Assembly: GCA_949841355.1 (NCBI GenBank)
Contig: CATKZP010000015.1
Coordinates: 16,563-80,562, forward strand
DNA from: an uncultured Oscillospiraceae bacterium
Lineage (GTDB): Bacteria > Bacillota > Clostridia > Oscillospirales > Oscillospiraceae
DNA: 64,000 bases
Direction of reading: 5' to 3'
The position numbers and the translations under genes are program-made. The notes beneath the pieces were generated by a model. That model was not told the origin of the DNA, ran no database searches, and worked only from the letters and a program-made list of their open reading frames with translations. Of this stretch, positions 1 to 7,676 are shown one piece after another. Positions within the stretch are counted from its first letter, which is position 1. Each line of letters opens with the position of its first letter.

Positions 1-2032
1 CCGCTGCGCCCAGCACGGCCAGCTGCAAGAGCGCGCATACCGCCAGTCCAATCCAGTCCGGGGCGAGGACCTGGGACAAGACGAGCTGGCACACCCGTCC
101 GTACAGCAGCCCGCCCAGCACGCCGCCCGCCAGCACCCCCGCCGCCGTCAGCGGCAGCAGAGCGCCGAGCATGTCCTGCGTTACCCTGCGGGAATTGGCC
201 CCCAGCAGCCGCAGGCTCCGCGCCGAGGGCGACATGCGCGCGAAGCTGGCCAGCAGAAATACCGCCGCGCCGATCAAAAACGCCGCCCCGCCCAGCACCG
301 CCAGCCGCAGGGCGCCCTCCCCCATGGACTCCAGGGAGGACCTGATCTCGGTGTAGCCGTAGTCGTGGTAGCGGAAACGTTTAGCCGCACCGTTTTCCAC
401 CATATACGCCTCGAATTCCTCGATTGAACCGTTTTTCAGCACCAGCGTGTTTAAAAGCGGCGTCACCTTGTCCTCCTCGGCGGCATTGACCACCTCGGGA
501 GCCGACGCTTTGGGTGCCAGCACCGTGTCCCCCCGGAAGCCGTGACCATCCGGGTCGCAGGGGCGGGCGGGCGTGGAGTACAGCCCCACGATGGTGTAGT
601 CCCGGGTCACGCCCAGCCGGTTTTCCTCCGCCAGCGGCATACAGCAGGTGTAGTAGAATCTAATTTCCTGCGTCATCATCATGAAGACCCCTACTCTTGG
701 AGTGAAGTAGGAGGGTTTATAGAGGTCCAGGGTGATGGTGTCCCCCACCTTTAAATCGTTATACAGGGCGTAGTCTGCCCCTACCAGGCACACTGGAGCC
801 CCGGTCTCGTACTCCTCCCGGGTGATGAACCGCCCCTCCAGCAGGGCGGATTCCTCCTGGCAGAACTGGGACAGGCCCTGGATGTTGTCGGTGAGCAGCA
901 CGGCGGCGGAGTCGTGGCTGCGCTCAAAGCAGGGGATAATTTCCTCCTTCCACACCCGGCCCTCCTCGGTTTCCAGGAAGTCCCGCCAGTCCCCCTCATA
1001 TTCCGCGTACAGCGGCCAGCTGTTCTCCGGGACGCTGACGGTATAACCAATCCCCAGGCTGTTTTTCTCCTCCGGGAGGGGCTTGCAGTCCACATAGAAG
1101 TTGGGGGTCAGTGAATAGGGGTGGCCCATACAATCTGTGGTCAAAGAGGAACCGTCCTCCCCACGGAGGGGAAGGTCTATGTCGAAGGTCTGCCACGGGG
1201 CGTCGTTCAGATGGCTGGAGGGGTCTCTGGTACAGTCCATCCCTACTTCATCCTGCGTGCAACGGTACCAATAATACTCCGAATGTTCCGGTTCCTCATC
1301 GGTGGCTTTTATGATCCGGTACCAGTAGAACACTCTGAAATCAATGAAATTCCCCCGGAGCAGGTAAGTTTTGCCCACCTCAAAGGGGGCGCGGGGATTC
1401 CCGTCCTCGTCCACATCCAGGCCGACGGGGTAAGAAAATCGGATCACCCGGGAGTGCTCCGGCAGGTCGTAGGCCTCCATCCGGCACACCGGGTCGATCC
1501 ACTCAAACCAATAGTGATAGCAGTTCATACTATATGGAGACTGCCCGACATCCGGGTTCTCATCGATCCGCACGCACCGCACGGCCGCCACCGACTGGGC
1601 GTAGCGGCCCTGGTCGTAGGCATCTGCATAGGTCATCGGGTCCACGGTGCCGGAGCTCATCCCCTTGAGGCCCGGGGTGTGGGCGGCGGTGAGCACATTG
1701 GTCTCCCGGCCAAGCACTCCCGGCGCCTGTTCCACCAGCTCAGCCACCTGGCTGTCCGGAATCCAGGTCTCGCCCTCCGGGCTGATCACAGTGCCGTCGT
1801 CCAAGATAGTATAGTTGAGCAAGCCCAAAACGTAGTAACTGTATCCAAATGGCATTTGGCTGCCGTTGACGGCGTAGGCCACAGTGGTATATAGGGCGTC
1901 CAGCCCGGCGATCTGCCGCCGGAAGGAGGCCCAGACGGACAGGCCGATGCAGGAGAAAACGGAGGTCAGCGCCAGCAGCAGAGCCAGCAGGATAACGGCC
2001 AAGGGCTGGCGGGCGTTTTGCTTGTGGAACAT
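1..2032 (-). CDS. FtsX-like ABC transporter permease (3' end outside window)
   Basis: The frame is open from an ATG at 2032 to the window edge, giving at least 677 residues. A single N-terminal membrane segment (about residues 10-30) is followed by a very large extracytoplasmic region of roughly 550 residues. Hydrophobic segments begin again near residue 590, with a basic loop (ARMSPSARSLRLLGANSRRV) that resembles the conserved cytoplasmic loop of FtsX/MacB-type permeases. These proteins pair with an ATPase to act as mechanotransmitters or exporters; the ATPase is not visible here and may lie beyond position 1. A GGGAGG sequence ends about 8 bases before the ATG, which fixes the start. The gene was left out of simple ORF lists because it has no stop in the window. 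The family call is fairly secure; the substrate is unknown. Confidence 0.8.
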   Translation of the reverse strand, partial: MFHKQNARQPLAVILLALLLALTSVFSCIGLSVWASFRRQIAGLDALYTTVAYAVNGSQMPFGYSYYVLGLLNYTILDDGTVISPEGETWIPDSQVAELVEQAPGVLGRETNVLTAAHTPGLKGMSSGTVDPMTYADAYDQGRYAQSVAAVRCVRIDENPDVGQSPYSMNCYHYWFEWIDPVCRMEAYDLPEHSRVIRFSYPVGLDVDEDGNPRAPFEVGKTYLLRGNFIDFRVFYWYRIIKATDEEPEHSEYYWYRCTQDEVGMDCTRDPSSHLNDAPWQTFDIDLPLRGEDGSSLTTDCMGHPYSLTPNFYVDCKPLPEEKNSLGIGYTVSVPENSWPLYAEYEGDWRDFLETEEGRVWKEEIIPCFERSHDSAAVLLTDNIQGLSQFCQEESALLEGRFITREEYETGAPVCLVGADYALYNDLKVGDTITLDLYKPSYFTPRVGVFMMMTQEIRFYYTCCMPLAEENRLGVTRDYTIVGLYSTPARPCDPDGHGFRGDTVLAPKASAPEVVNAAEEDKVTPLLNTLVLKNGSIEEFEAYMVENGAAKRFRYHDYGYTEIRSSLESMGEGALRLAVLGGAAFLIGAAVFLLASFARMSPSARSLRLLGANSRRVTQDMLGALLPLTAAGVLAGGVLGGLLYGRVCQLVLSQVLAPDWIGLAVCALLQLAVLGAA

Positions 2033-2108
2033 GAAAATACCTCCCAGGGTAGAAAGAGGCCCGGCGGCGGGATTCCGCCGAACCGCAGGTGAAAAGCTGT
2101 GGACACTT

Positions 2109-2149
2109 TACTATGATATAGTATATCAAACGAGGGTGGGGTTTGTCCA
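2109..2149 (-). promoter_or_regulatory. Candidate promoter with overlapping palindromic operator for the FtsX-like gene
   Basis: On the minus strand TGGACA (2144-2149) and TATACT (2120-2125) are separated by 18 bp. A palindrome, TACTAT-GAT-ATAGTA (2109-2123), overlaps the -10 box and could be the site of a GntR- or PadR-type repressor. Such repressors often control permease operons, but none is encoded next to it in this window. Confidence 0.4.
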
Positions 2150-2240
2150 TGCCGTTTTGAGGTTGCGGGGAGTAAAATTTTTCAAATTATTTTCGGAGGG
2201 TTTGACGAAAAAATGTGAGACAAGTGCAGATGAGCCGCGA

Positions 2241-2272
2241 AAAATCCCCCGGCCGGATGGCTGGGGGATTTT
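2241..2272. terminator. Hairpin, probable bidirectional terminator
   Basis: Perfect 10-bp stem AAAATCCCCC / GGGGGATTTT with a 12-base loop. The A/T ends of the stem give a U-tract on both strands. Confidence 0.55.
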
Positions 2273-2500
2273 GTCGTGCCTCAGTTTACGCGCCTGCGCG
2301 CACAACTCCACATAGAATGCAGCAGAGCTGTATTGATATGCGGATACGCCGCGCGCTGCGGCCTGTCGCCGGTGAGAGTGGGCGGCGTCGGGTAAGATTG
2401 CTTTGACATTTTGTTCCAATGATGCGTCTGGGTGCAAAACCAAACTGAGCAGACATTTGCTGAAAATGACGAAAAAGGACTGCGGCGGCGAAAAAACACG

Positions 2501-2522
2501 AAGCCGCCCTGCGTGGCGGCTT
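2501..2522. terminator. Short GC-rich hairpin
   Basis: AAGCCGCC / GGCGGCTT stem of 8 bp with a CTGCGT loop. On the minus strand a run of six T follows a few bases after the stem. No nearby gene clearly needs it. Confidence 0.35.
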
Positions 2523-2578
2523 TCCGGATTGAGACTTTGGAGAGGATTAAGCTGATGTAAATTTAGAAAGATTGCAGG

Positions 2579-2748
2579 AATGTGTACCTTATTGCAACCA
2601 AAAGTCCGTCATAACGTGTACCTTTTTGCACTTGAATTTTATTTCCCAAAAAATTTATAAAAGGTATTGAAAATTCCTAATTTATGTGGTACATTGTTTC
2701 TGGAATAGTGCGCGGACCGGTTACAAAAAGGTACACATTTTTGTAACC
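2579..2748. repeat. 170-bp element with about 21-bp inverted ends
   Basis: The left end reads AATGTGTACCTTATTGCAAC(C). The right end, on the other strand, reads AATGTGTACCTTTTTGTAAC(C), so two positions differ. A third, internal copy, CGTGTACCTTTTTGCAC, lies near 2615-2631. The right end is itself part of a perfect hairpin (GGTTACAAAAA, 8-base loop, TTTTTGTAACC; 2719-2748). No transposase is present. It could be a non-autonomous transposon remnant or a cluster of binding sites. Confidence 0.45.
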
Positions 2749-2759
2749 CCCTACCTATA

Positions 2760-3356
2760 ATGAAGGGGCGAATGCGGGCGATGAGGCATTCCACACGTAA
2801 ATTGGACCTGACGGGGCAGCGGTTTGGAAAGCTGTCCGTTCTGGGGCCTGCGGAGAACATCGGCGTGCAGACAGCCTGGCGGTGCCGGTGCGACTGCGGG
2901 CGGGAAACAGTGGTCACCACGAAGCGGCTGCGGGCGGGACGCACGGTATCCTGCGGCTGCGTCTATGGTAAGAGCATTGGAAAACGGCTGACCTATGTGG
3001 ATGGAACCTGCGTGGAGATGCTGCGGGCCAAAACGGTGCGGCGCAACAACACCAGCGGAGTGCCGGGAGTGGGGTGGACGCCGTCCAAGGGTCTGTGGCG
3101 GGCTACCATCTGCTTCAAGGGAAAACGGTATTACCTGGGCGGCTACAAGAGCTTCGAGGACGCCGTCCAGGCCAGAAAGCGGGCGGAGGAAGAGCTGCAC
3201 GACGGGTTTGTGCGGCAGTTTTCCGGTCTGCCGGAGGCACAGAAGCAAACGCCGGTTGTGCCTGATGAGAAAGGAGGCAGCCCAATGGAAGAGGCGATCC
3301 CGCCCTGGAACGGCCCCACCGTCACATGCGCCGACGGCGGTGGGAGCAGGGGGTAG
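2760..3356 (+). CDS. AP2-domain DNA-binding protein
   Basis: The product is up to 198 residues. The N-terminal part has a small cysteine cluster (CRCDCGRE near residue 40 and SCGC near residue 62) of the kind seen in phage- and plasmid-borne AP2/HNH proteins. It is followed by an AP2-like fold (GVPGVGW, WRATICFKGKRYYLGGY, then an Ala/Arg/Glu helix, about residues 100-145). Such proteins bind DNA and often travel with mobile elements or homing endonucleases; no HNH nuclease motif is visible. Three in-frame ATGs exist (2760, 2772, 2781). A TATAAT at 2756-2761 overlaps the first, and an AAGGGG at 2763-2768 would suit the later ones, so 2781 may be the true start. The C-terminal 23 codons follow an internal ATG at 3285 with its own strong ribosome site. 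The gene runs directly into the riboswitch leader. Confidence 0.65.
   Translation: MKGRMRAMRHSTRKLDLTGQRFGKLSVLGPAENIGVQTAWRCRCDCGRETVVTTKRLRAGRTVSCGCVYGKSIGKRLTYVDGTCVEMLRAKTVRRNNTSGVPGVGWTPSKGLWRATICFKGKRYYLGGYKSFEDAVQARKRAEEELHDGFVRQFSGLPEAQKQTPVVPDEKGGSPMEEAIPPWNGPTVTCADGGGSRG
3270..3356 (+). other. Possible leader ORF in front of riboswitch 1
   Basis: A strong ribosome site (AAAGGAGG, 3270-3277) stands 7 bases before an ATG at 3285, in frame with the AP2 gene. The 23-codon product would stop exactly where aptamer 1 begins. The equivalent place upstream of the second riboswitch (32807-33015) has the same arrangement and about 70% similar DNA over 40 bases, with a shared PW...ADxGG pattern. 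It could be a genuine leader peptide or only a relic of module duplication. Confidence 0.3.
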
Positions 3357-3528
3357 GGCGCACCGGCAAACCATTGGAAACAATGGGACGCAAAGCCAGG
3401 AAGCTTCGGTGCGTTCTTTGCACCATGCTCGTTCGGCTGCATACCGGCAAAGCGGCGGAAACGCCGGCTACGCAAAACCAGAGGCTACGGGGCGGGAAGC
3501 CGCCCTATGCTCGTTCGGTTACCGGGTA
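3357..3528 (+). ncRNA. Tandem cyclic-di-GMP-I (GEMM) riboswitch aptamers, module 1
   Basis: Two adjacent aptamers match the GEMM-I pattern. Aptamer 1 (about 3357-3444) has GGCAAACC, a CCATTG-GAAA-CAATGG hairpin, then GGGACGCAAAGCC. Aptamer 2 (about 3443-3526) has GGCAAAG, a GGCG-GAAA-CGCC hairpin, then CTACGCAAAACC, AGAGGCTA, a GC-rich hairpin, ATGC and GTTCGGTTACCG. The GAAA tetraloop, the CGCAAA(G/A)CC core and the final GGTTACCG are hallmarks of this class, which binds cyclic di-GMP (a minority of members bind cGAMP). Aptamer 1 departs from the usual 3' GGTTACCG. The RNA precedes a surface-protein gene, as expected for a regulator of adhesion. Confidence 0.85.
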
Positions 3529-3561
3529 CTTTGCGTCCGTTCAAACGGCAAAGAAAGGAAG
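3529..3561 (+). promoter_or_regulatory. Expression platform and ribosome binding site, module 1
   Basis: CTTTGCGTCC (3529-3538) is the exact complement of GGACGCAAAG in aptamer 1 (3386-3395). Its CTTTG also pairs with CAAAG (3549-3553) and CCGTT with AACGG, making a hairpin that ends one base before the ribosome site AAAGGAAG (3554-3561). The two pairings exclude each other. There is no U-tract, so control would act on translation. The direction (on or off) cannot be read from sequence. Confidence 0.6.
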
Positions 3562-3567
3562 ATTTTT

Positions 3568-6500
3568 GTGAAAAAAACGATTACTAGAGTGTGTGTCTGG
3601 GCGCTCTCCGTGATCCTGGTAATCTCGCTTCTGCCGATGAGCGCCTTCGCGGCAACGGTTGCGGCGAAACAGGTTTGCGAGAAGGAAGAGCACGAGCACA
3701 ACGACGGCTGCTACAAAGCCACCGGCGAGACGGAGACGGTTCTGGTCTGCGAGAAGGAGGCCGAGGGCCATGTCCACACCGACGAGTGCTATGAGCAGCA
3801 CTATGAGCTGAATTGTCAAGAGCCCAGCCATCAGGATAAGGTGGGCTGCGCCCACACCGACGAGAAATGCTGGAGCACTTACACCCTGCTGGTGTGCACG
3901 GCTGACGAGCACACCCACAGCGATGTGTGCCAGAAGACCTGCGACCTGGCTGAGCATCAGCACAGCGAGGAGTGCGGGGAGGAGTGCGCCATCGCGGAGC
4001 ACGTCCACAGCGATGCCTGCCAGCAGGTGTGCACCGTTGAGGAGCACACCCATGACGACAGCTGCTGCACCCAGGAGAAGAAGCTGGTCTGCACCCTGCC
4101 CGACCAGGCGGAGGAAAAGCACACCGAGGCTTGCTACCGCTACGTGAAGGCGGAGGACGCCAAGCTGCTGTGCACCCTGACCGAGGACGCCCAGGCTCAT
4201 GAGCACACCGAGGAGTGCTATGTGACCCAGGATGTCAAAGAGCTGACTTGTGAGCTGGATGAGCACAAGCACAATGCGGAGTGCTTTACCAACACAACCG
4301 AGGACGGCAAGACCTTGGAGCAGGCTCTGAAAGACGCTCTGGAGGCCGCTGGCAAGGATGGCGCCGAGGATACCCAGGTTATCCTGATCCTCAATGGCCA
4401 GACCCTGAATGTTGACCAGCATGGCACCCTGACTAGCATCCGTCTGGAAGGCGGCCAGAGCCTGTCCATTGAGGACGGCATTGTGGCCGGCGGTACGATC
4501 CAGGGCAAAGGCGACAGCGTGCGCCTCATCACTGTGAAAAACGGCAGCGTCAACCTGAGCGGCAGCACCGTGCTCACGGGCGGCAACGGCACCGGCGGCG
4601 GCGCGATTTACGTGGGCAGCAACGGCAGCCTGAACATGTCCGGCGGCACCATCACCGGCAATACCGCCATCGTGGGCAGCGGCGTCGCTTCCAACGGCGG
4701 CGCGGTCCTGGTGGAAAACGGCGGCAAGTTCGAGATGTCTGGCGGCTCCATCACCGGCAATACCGCCACTGGCAACGGCGGCGGCGTGTCCGTGGGTCAG
4801 AACGGTCAGTTCACCATGACCGGCGGCTCCATCGACGGCAACGAGGCCGTCGTGGGCGGCGGCGTCTATGTGGGCGTTGACAACAACAATGCCGTCAAGG
4901 GCGGCGAGTTCACTCTGTCCGGCGGCTCCATTTCCAACAACACTGCCACCAACGAAGGCGGCGGCGTCTTTGTGGACAAGAAATGGGACAAATCGGTGGG
5001 TAACTTCACCATGAACGGCGGCGTCATCGACCACAACACCGCTATGGCCGGCGAGGGCGGCGGCGTGTATATCAAGGGCGAGGGCACCATCACCAGCGGC
5101 GCGATCACCAACAACGTGACCAACACCTACAAGGATCTGGGCGGCGGCGGCATCTACATTGAGGCCGACGGCGTGCTGACCCTGAAGAACGCCATCATCA
5201 CCGGCAATACCGCCAACGGCCTGGGCGGCGGCCTTGCGGCCTGCGTCCACGGCAAGACCTACGTGTATGCCCTTGAGGGCGCGATCATCGCCGGCAACAA
5301 CGCTCTGGGTCAGGGCCACACCGAGGGATACCAGAACGGTCAGGGCTCCTACAACGGCAGCTTTACCGACGGTTATTCCTACTGGGCGTCTGCGGAAGAC
5401 GTGATCAAGAATGCGGCTCAGGACATTTTCGCTGCGGGCGACGCCTTTGAGGCGAGCCTTGCCAACCCCGGCACCGCGACCAACGGCCAGGGCACTGCCG
5501 GCATCATTGTCAGCAACAACCTGCCCCAGGGCAACGGCGCCGCCAACTGGAGCGGCTACACCTTCTCCTACGTGACCGACGAGGACGGTAAGCCGATGAG
5601 GGACAGCAACGACAATTATATCTTTGAGCTGACTGAGATCACCGACACCAACAACGGCGTGGTGTACGGCAACCGGCTGGTGTTCCTGACTGCGGACCCC
5701 AGCGAGGAGTCTGTGCAGAAGGCCATTGCGGCCATGCAGGGCGGCGTGATCATCTCCGGCAACCTGTCCACCAACAGCCACGGCGGCGGCATCGCCAACA
5801 ACGGCGTGCTGACCATCGGTGAAGGCCCCATGACTGGCACCAACAGCTACCGGCCCGAGCCGGAGCTGGATAAGACTCTGATGGACACCAACGGCAACGA
5901 GCTGGAAAAGGTCGAGGCGTTCCAGTTCCAGATGACCGACGCGGACGGCAACGTCGTGGGCACTGTGACCAACGATGAGAACGGCAAGGCCATCTTCAAC
6001 ATGCTGCCTGACTACGTCAACGAGAAGCTCGACAGCTTCGAGGGCGACGAGCTGGTGCTTGAGCTCTTCGTCACCGAGCTGGCGGACGCCGAGAAGTATT
6101 CCAACGTGATCTTCGACGGAACCCAGTACAAGGTGGTCATCAAGATCACCCGCACGGTGGAAGAGGTCACCCTCGGCCAGGGTACGGTCTCCATGGAGAC
6201 CGTGACCGTTGGCGAGCCTGAGATCTGGGTGCTCAAGGTTGACGAGAATGGCGACGCCGTTGTCGATGAGAACGGCAATCCGGTCTACGAGACTGCGGCG
6301 GACGGCATCGCGTTCACCAACAAGTATGTTGAGCCCGGCAAGCCCATTGATCCCCCCGGCGGCGGCAATAACGAGGACGATCCCGGCGACGACGTGACGC
6401 CTCCTCCCACCGAGGAAATCCGTGAGCCTGAGGTCCCCCTCGAGGAGCTGCCTGAGCGGCCCGAGGAAGCCGAGAAGCGGGAAGAGATCGAGCTGGAGGA

Positions 6501-6633
6501 CCCCGATGTCCCCCTGTCCGACGTGCCCCAGACCGGCGACATTTCTCTGGGCTGGTACGGCGCTGGCATCCTGTCCGCGCTGGGCCTGCTGATGCTGAGC
6601 CTCTTCGGGCGAAAGAAGTCCCAGGAGGACTGA
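3568..6633 (+). CDS. LPXTG-type surface protein with Cys/His repeats, beta-helix and isopeptide domain
   Basis: The product has 1021 residues from a GTG start placed 6 bases after AAAGGAAG. Domains in order: signal peptide (1-30); about ten short Cys/His repeats of the type EHxHxxxC(Y) (residues 38-241), which could bind metal or form disulfides; Gly/Asn-rich repeats (about 270-745) with the recurring pattern SGGxITGNTA, typical of a right-handed beta-helix; a pilin-type isopeptide domain (about 760-920); a Pro/Glu-rich wall-spanning segment; and a sorting signal VPQTGD at about 986-991 with a membrane segment and a basic tail. It should be anchored to peptidoglycan, probably by the class B sortase encoded just downstream. 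Expression is probably set by the upstream tandem riboswitch. A longer reading frame extends upstream to 2995, but it lacks a signal peptide at its start and crosses the riboswitch. Confidence 0.85.
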   Translation: MKKTITRVCVWALSVILVISLLPMSAFAATVAAKQVCEKEEHEHNDGCYKATGETETVLVCEKEAEGHVHTDECYEQHYELNCQEPSHQDKVGCAHTDEKCWSTYTLLVCTADEHTHSDVCQKTCDLAEHQHSEECGEECAIAEHVHSDACQQVCTVEEHTHDDSCCTQEKKLVCTLPDQAEEKHTEACYRYVKAEDAKLLCTLTEDAQAHEHTEECYVTQDVKELTCELDEHKHNAECFTNTTEDGKTLEQALKDALEAAGKDGAEDTQVILILNGQTLNVDQHGTLTSIRLEGGQSLSIEDGIVAGGTIQGKGDSVRLITVKNGSVNLSGSTVLTGGNGTGGGAIYVGSNGSLNMSGGTITGNTAIVGSGVASNGGAVLVENGGKFEMSGGSITGNTATGNGGGVSVGQNGQFTMTGGSIDGNEAVVGGGVYVGVDNNNAVKGGEFTLSGGSISNNTATNEGGGVFVDKKWDKSVGNFTMNGGVIDHNTAMAGEGGGVYIKGEGTITSGAITNNVTNTYKDLGGGGIYIEADGVLTLKNAIITGNTANGLGGGLAACVHGKTYVYALEGAIIAGNNALGQGHTEGYQNGQGSYNGSFTDGYSYWASAEDVIKNAAQDIFAAGDAFEASLANPGTATNGQGTAGIIVSNNLPQGNGAANWSGYTFSYVTDEDGKPMRDSNDNYIFELTEITDTNNGVVYGNRLVFLTADPSEESVQKAIAAMQGGVIISGNLSTNSHGGGIANNGVLTIGEGPMTGTNSYRPEPELDKTLMDTNGNELEKVEAFQFQMTDADGNVVGTVTNDENGKAIFNMLPDYVNEKLDSFEGDELVLELFVTELADAEKYSNVIFDGTQYKVVIKITRTVEEVTLGQGTVSMETVTVGEPEIWVLKVDENGDAVVDENGNPVYETAADGIAFTNKYVEPGKPIDPPGGGNNEDDPGDDVTPPPTEEIREPEVPLEELPERPEEAEKREEIELEDPDVPLSDVPQTGDISLGWYGAGILSALGLLMLSLFGRKKSQED

Positions 6634-6673
6634 TCCACAGCCTGCATAGCAGGCGGAAGCATAGTGCTAAAAG

Positions 6674-6702
6674 GAGCCGGGGCCCTCAGCGGGCCCCGGC
6701 TC
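6674..6702 (+). terminator. Hairpin between surface protein 1 and its sortase
   Basis: Perfect 12-bp stem GAGCCGGGGCCC / GGGCCCCGGCTC with a 5-base loop and only a weak T-tail. It may allow partial read-through into the sortase gene or stabilise the upstream mRNA. Confidence 0.6.
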
Positions 6703-6738
6703 TTGACCATGAGCAGAAAAGGGAAGGAATGGACGAAT

Positions 6739-7566
6739 ATGAACCAAAAAGTGGTCAAATTGCTGCGGATTGTACTGTTCGGAGTGCTGATAGCGGCGGT
6801 TGGAGTGGTGATCTGGCGTCAAGCGGAGTACGCCGGGGGGAGAGCGGACTATGACAAGGCGGCGGAGCTGGCGGGCCTGACTGAGACGGCGGCCCCTTCA
6901 GCCTCGCCGTCAGCCCAGCCTTCCGGCGGCCCTGCCGCTGCGGAGGAGACCCTGCCGCCGGAGGAGGAGGCCCCCATCCGCCTGGAGGATGTGGACCTGG
7001 CCGCCCTCCAGCAGGTGAACAGCGACGTGATTGGCTGGATCTCCATTCCGGACACTGAGCTGTCCTACCCTGTGCTTCAGGGGGAGGACAACCAGTATTA
7101 CCTCAACCACACCTGGCGGAAGCAGCGCAACGGGGTGGGGGCGATTTATATGGACTACCGCTTTGATCCGGGCCTGACGGATTTTTACACCCTGATCTAC
7201 GGCCACCGGATGCACAACGCCACCATGTTCGGCAGCCTGGCCCGATATGACAGCAAGGCCTACTGGGAGGAGCACCCCAGTGTGTACATAGCCCACGAGG
7301 GCGGAGTGAACGAATACGACATCTTCGCCGCCTTTGAGGCCAGCGTGGACAGCGATGTCTACCGCCGGGGGTTCTCCCAGACGGAGGACCGGGAGGCGTT
7401 CATCTCCTGGTGCCTGGAGCAGTCGGTGATCGACACCGGGGTGCGTCCCACAGCGGAGGGAAGGATCATCACCCTGTCCACCTGCACCCAGAGCGGCGGG
7501 GCCGCCACCCGTTGGGTGGTGCTGGCGTCGCTGGCCGAGACGGAGGAAAACAGCTCCGCCGGGTAA
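6739..7566 (+). CDS. Class B sortase, module 1
   Basis: The product has 275 residues. An N-terminal membrane anchor (about 6-24) and a Ser/Pro/Ala/Glu-rich linker precede the catalytic domain, which opens with VNSDVIGWISIPDTELSYPVLQG. The catalytic triad is visible: His156 in YGHRMHN, Cys249 in TLSTCT and Arg258 in TRWVV. Length and motifs fit the class B family, which attaches surface proteins to cell-wall peptides. The probable substrate is the upstream protein ending in VPQTGD, since the two form a pair repeated at 33-36 kb. The ATG at 6739 follows GGGAAGGAA; upstream in-frame ATGs fall inside or next to the hairpin. Confidence 0.88.
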   Translation: MNQKVVKLLRIVLFGVLIAAVGVVIWRQAEYAGGRADYDKAAELAGLTETAAPSASPSAQPSGGPAAAEETLPPEEEAPIRLEDVDLAALQQVNSDVIGWISIPDTELSYPVLQGEDNQYYLNHTWRKQRNGVGAIYMDYRFDPGLTDFYTLIYGHRMHNATMFGSLARYDSKAYWEEHPSVYIAHEGGVNEYDIFAAFEASVDSDVYRRGFSQTEDREAFISWCLEQSVIDTGVRPTAEGRIITLSTCTQSGGAATRWVVLASLAETEENSSAG

Positions 7567-7573
7567 TTCCTCG

Positions 7574-7602
7574 TTGACGCGGGCCGCTCAATCTGGCATA
7601 AT
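7574..7602 (+). promoter_or_regulatory. Promoter of the GH13 gene
   Basis: TTGACG (7574-7579), 17 bp, CATAAT (7597-7602). It lies just after the sortase stop and 75 bases before the GH13 start. Confidence 0.5.
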
Positions 7603-7676
7603 ATACCGCGTCCGGGCAAGGCTCAGGCGCGCCCCTTCTGGGAGCGGGACCAATTGACGAGCAGGAGGAATATGCC

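Larger units (their letters stand above)
2033..2759. other. Long non-coding interval
   Basis: No convincing gene was found in these 727 bases. The interval holds the promoter and operator of the FtsX-like gene, two hairpins (2241-2272 and 2501-2522) and an AT-rich inverted-repeat element (2579-2748). Base composition is clearly lower in GC from about 2400 onward than in the flanking genes. Confidence 0.6.

Noticed and set aside
3300..3560. CRISPR-like repeat array in the module 1 leader
   Set aside because: The repeated GGCAAA..GGAAAC..GCAAA blocks are the two riboswitch aptamers, with variable spacing and base-paired stems, not direct repeats with spacers.
2995..3567. Upstream extension of the surface protein 1 reading frame (191 extra codons)
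   Set aside because: It overlaps the AP2 gene in another frame and both riboswitch aptamers, has no ribosome site, and would put the signal peptide in the middle of the protein.
3541..5781. 746-residue minus-strand frame opposite surface protein 1
   Set aside because: Shadow of the repetitive GC-rich gene; no start context, low-complexity Val/Ala/Gly composition and no domain.
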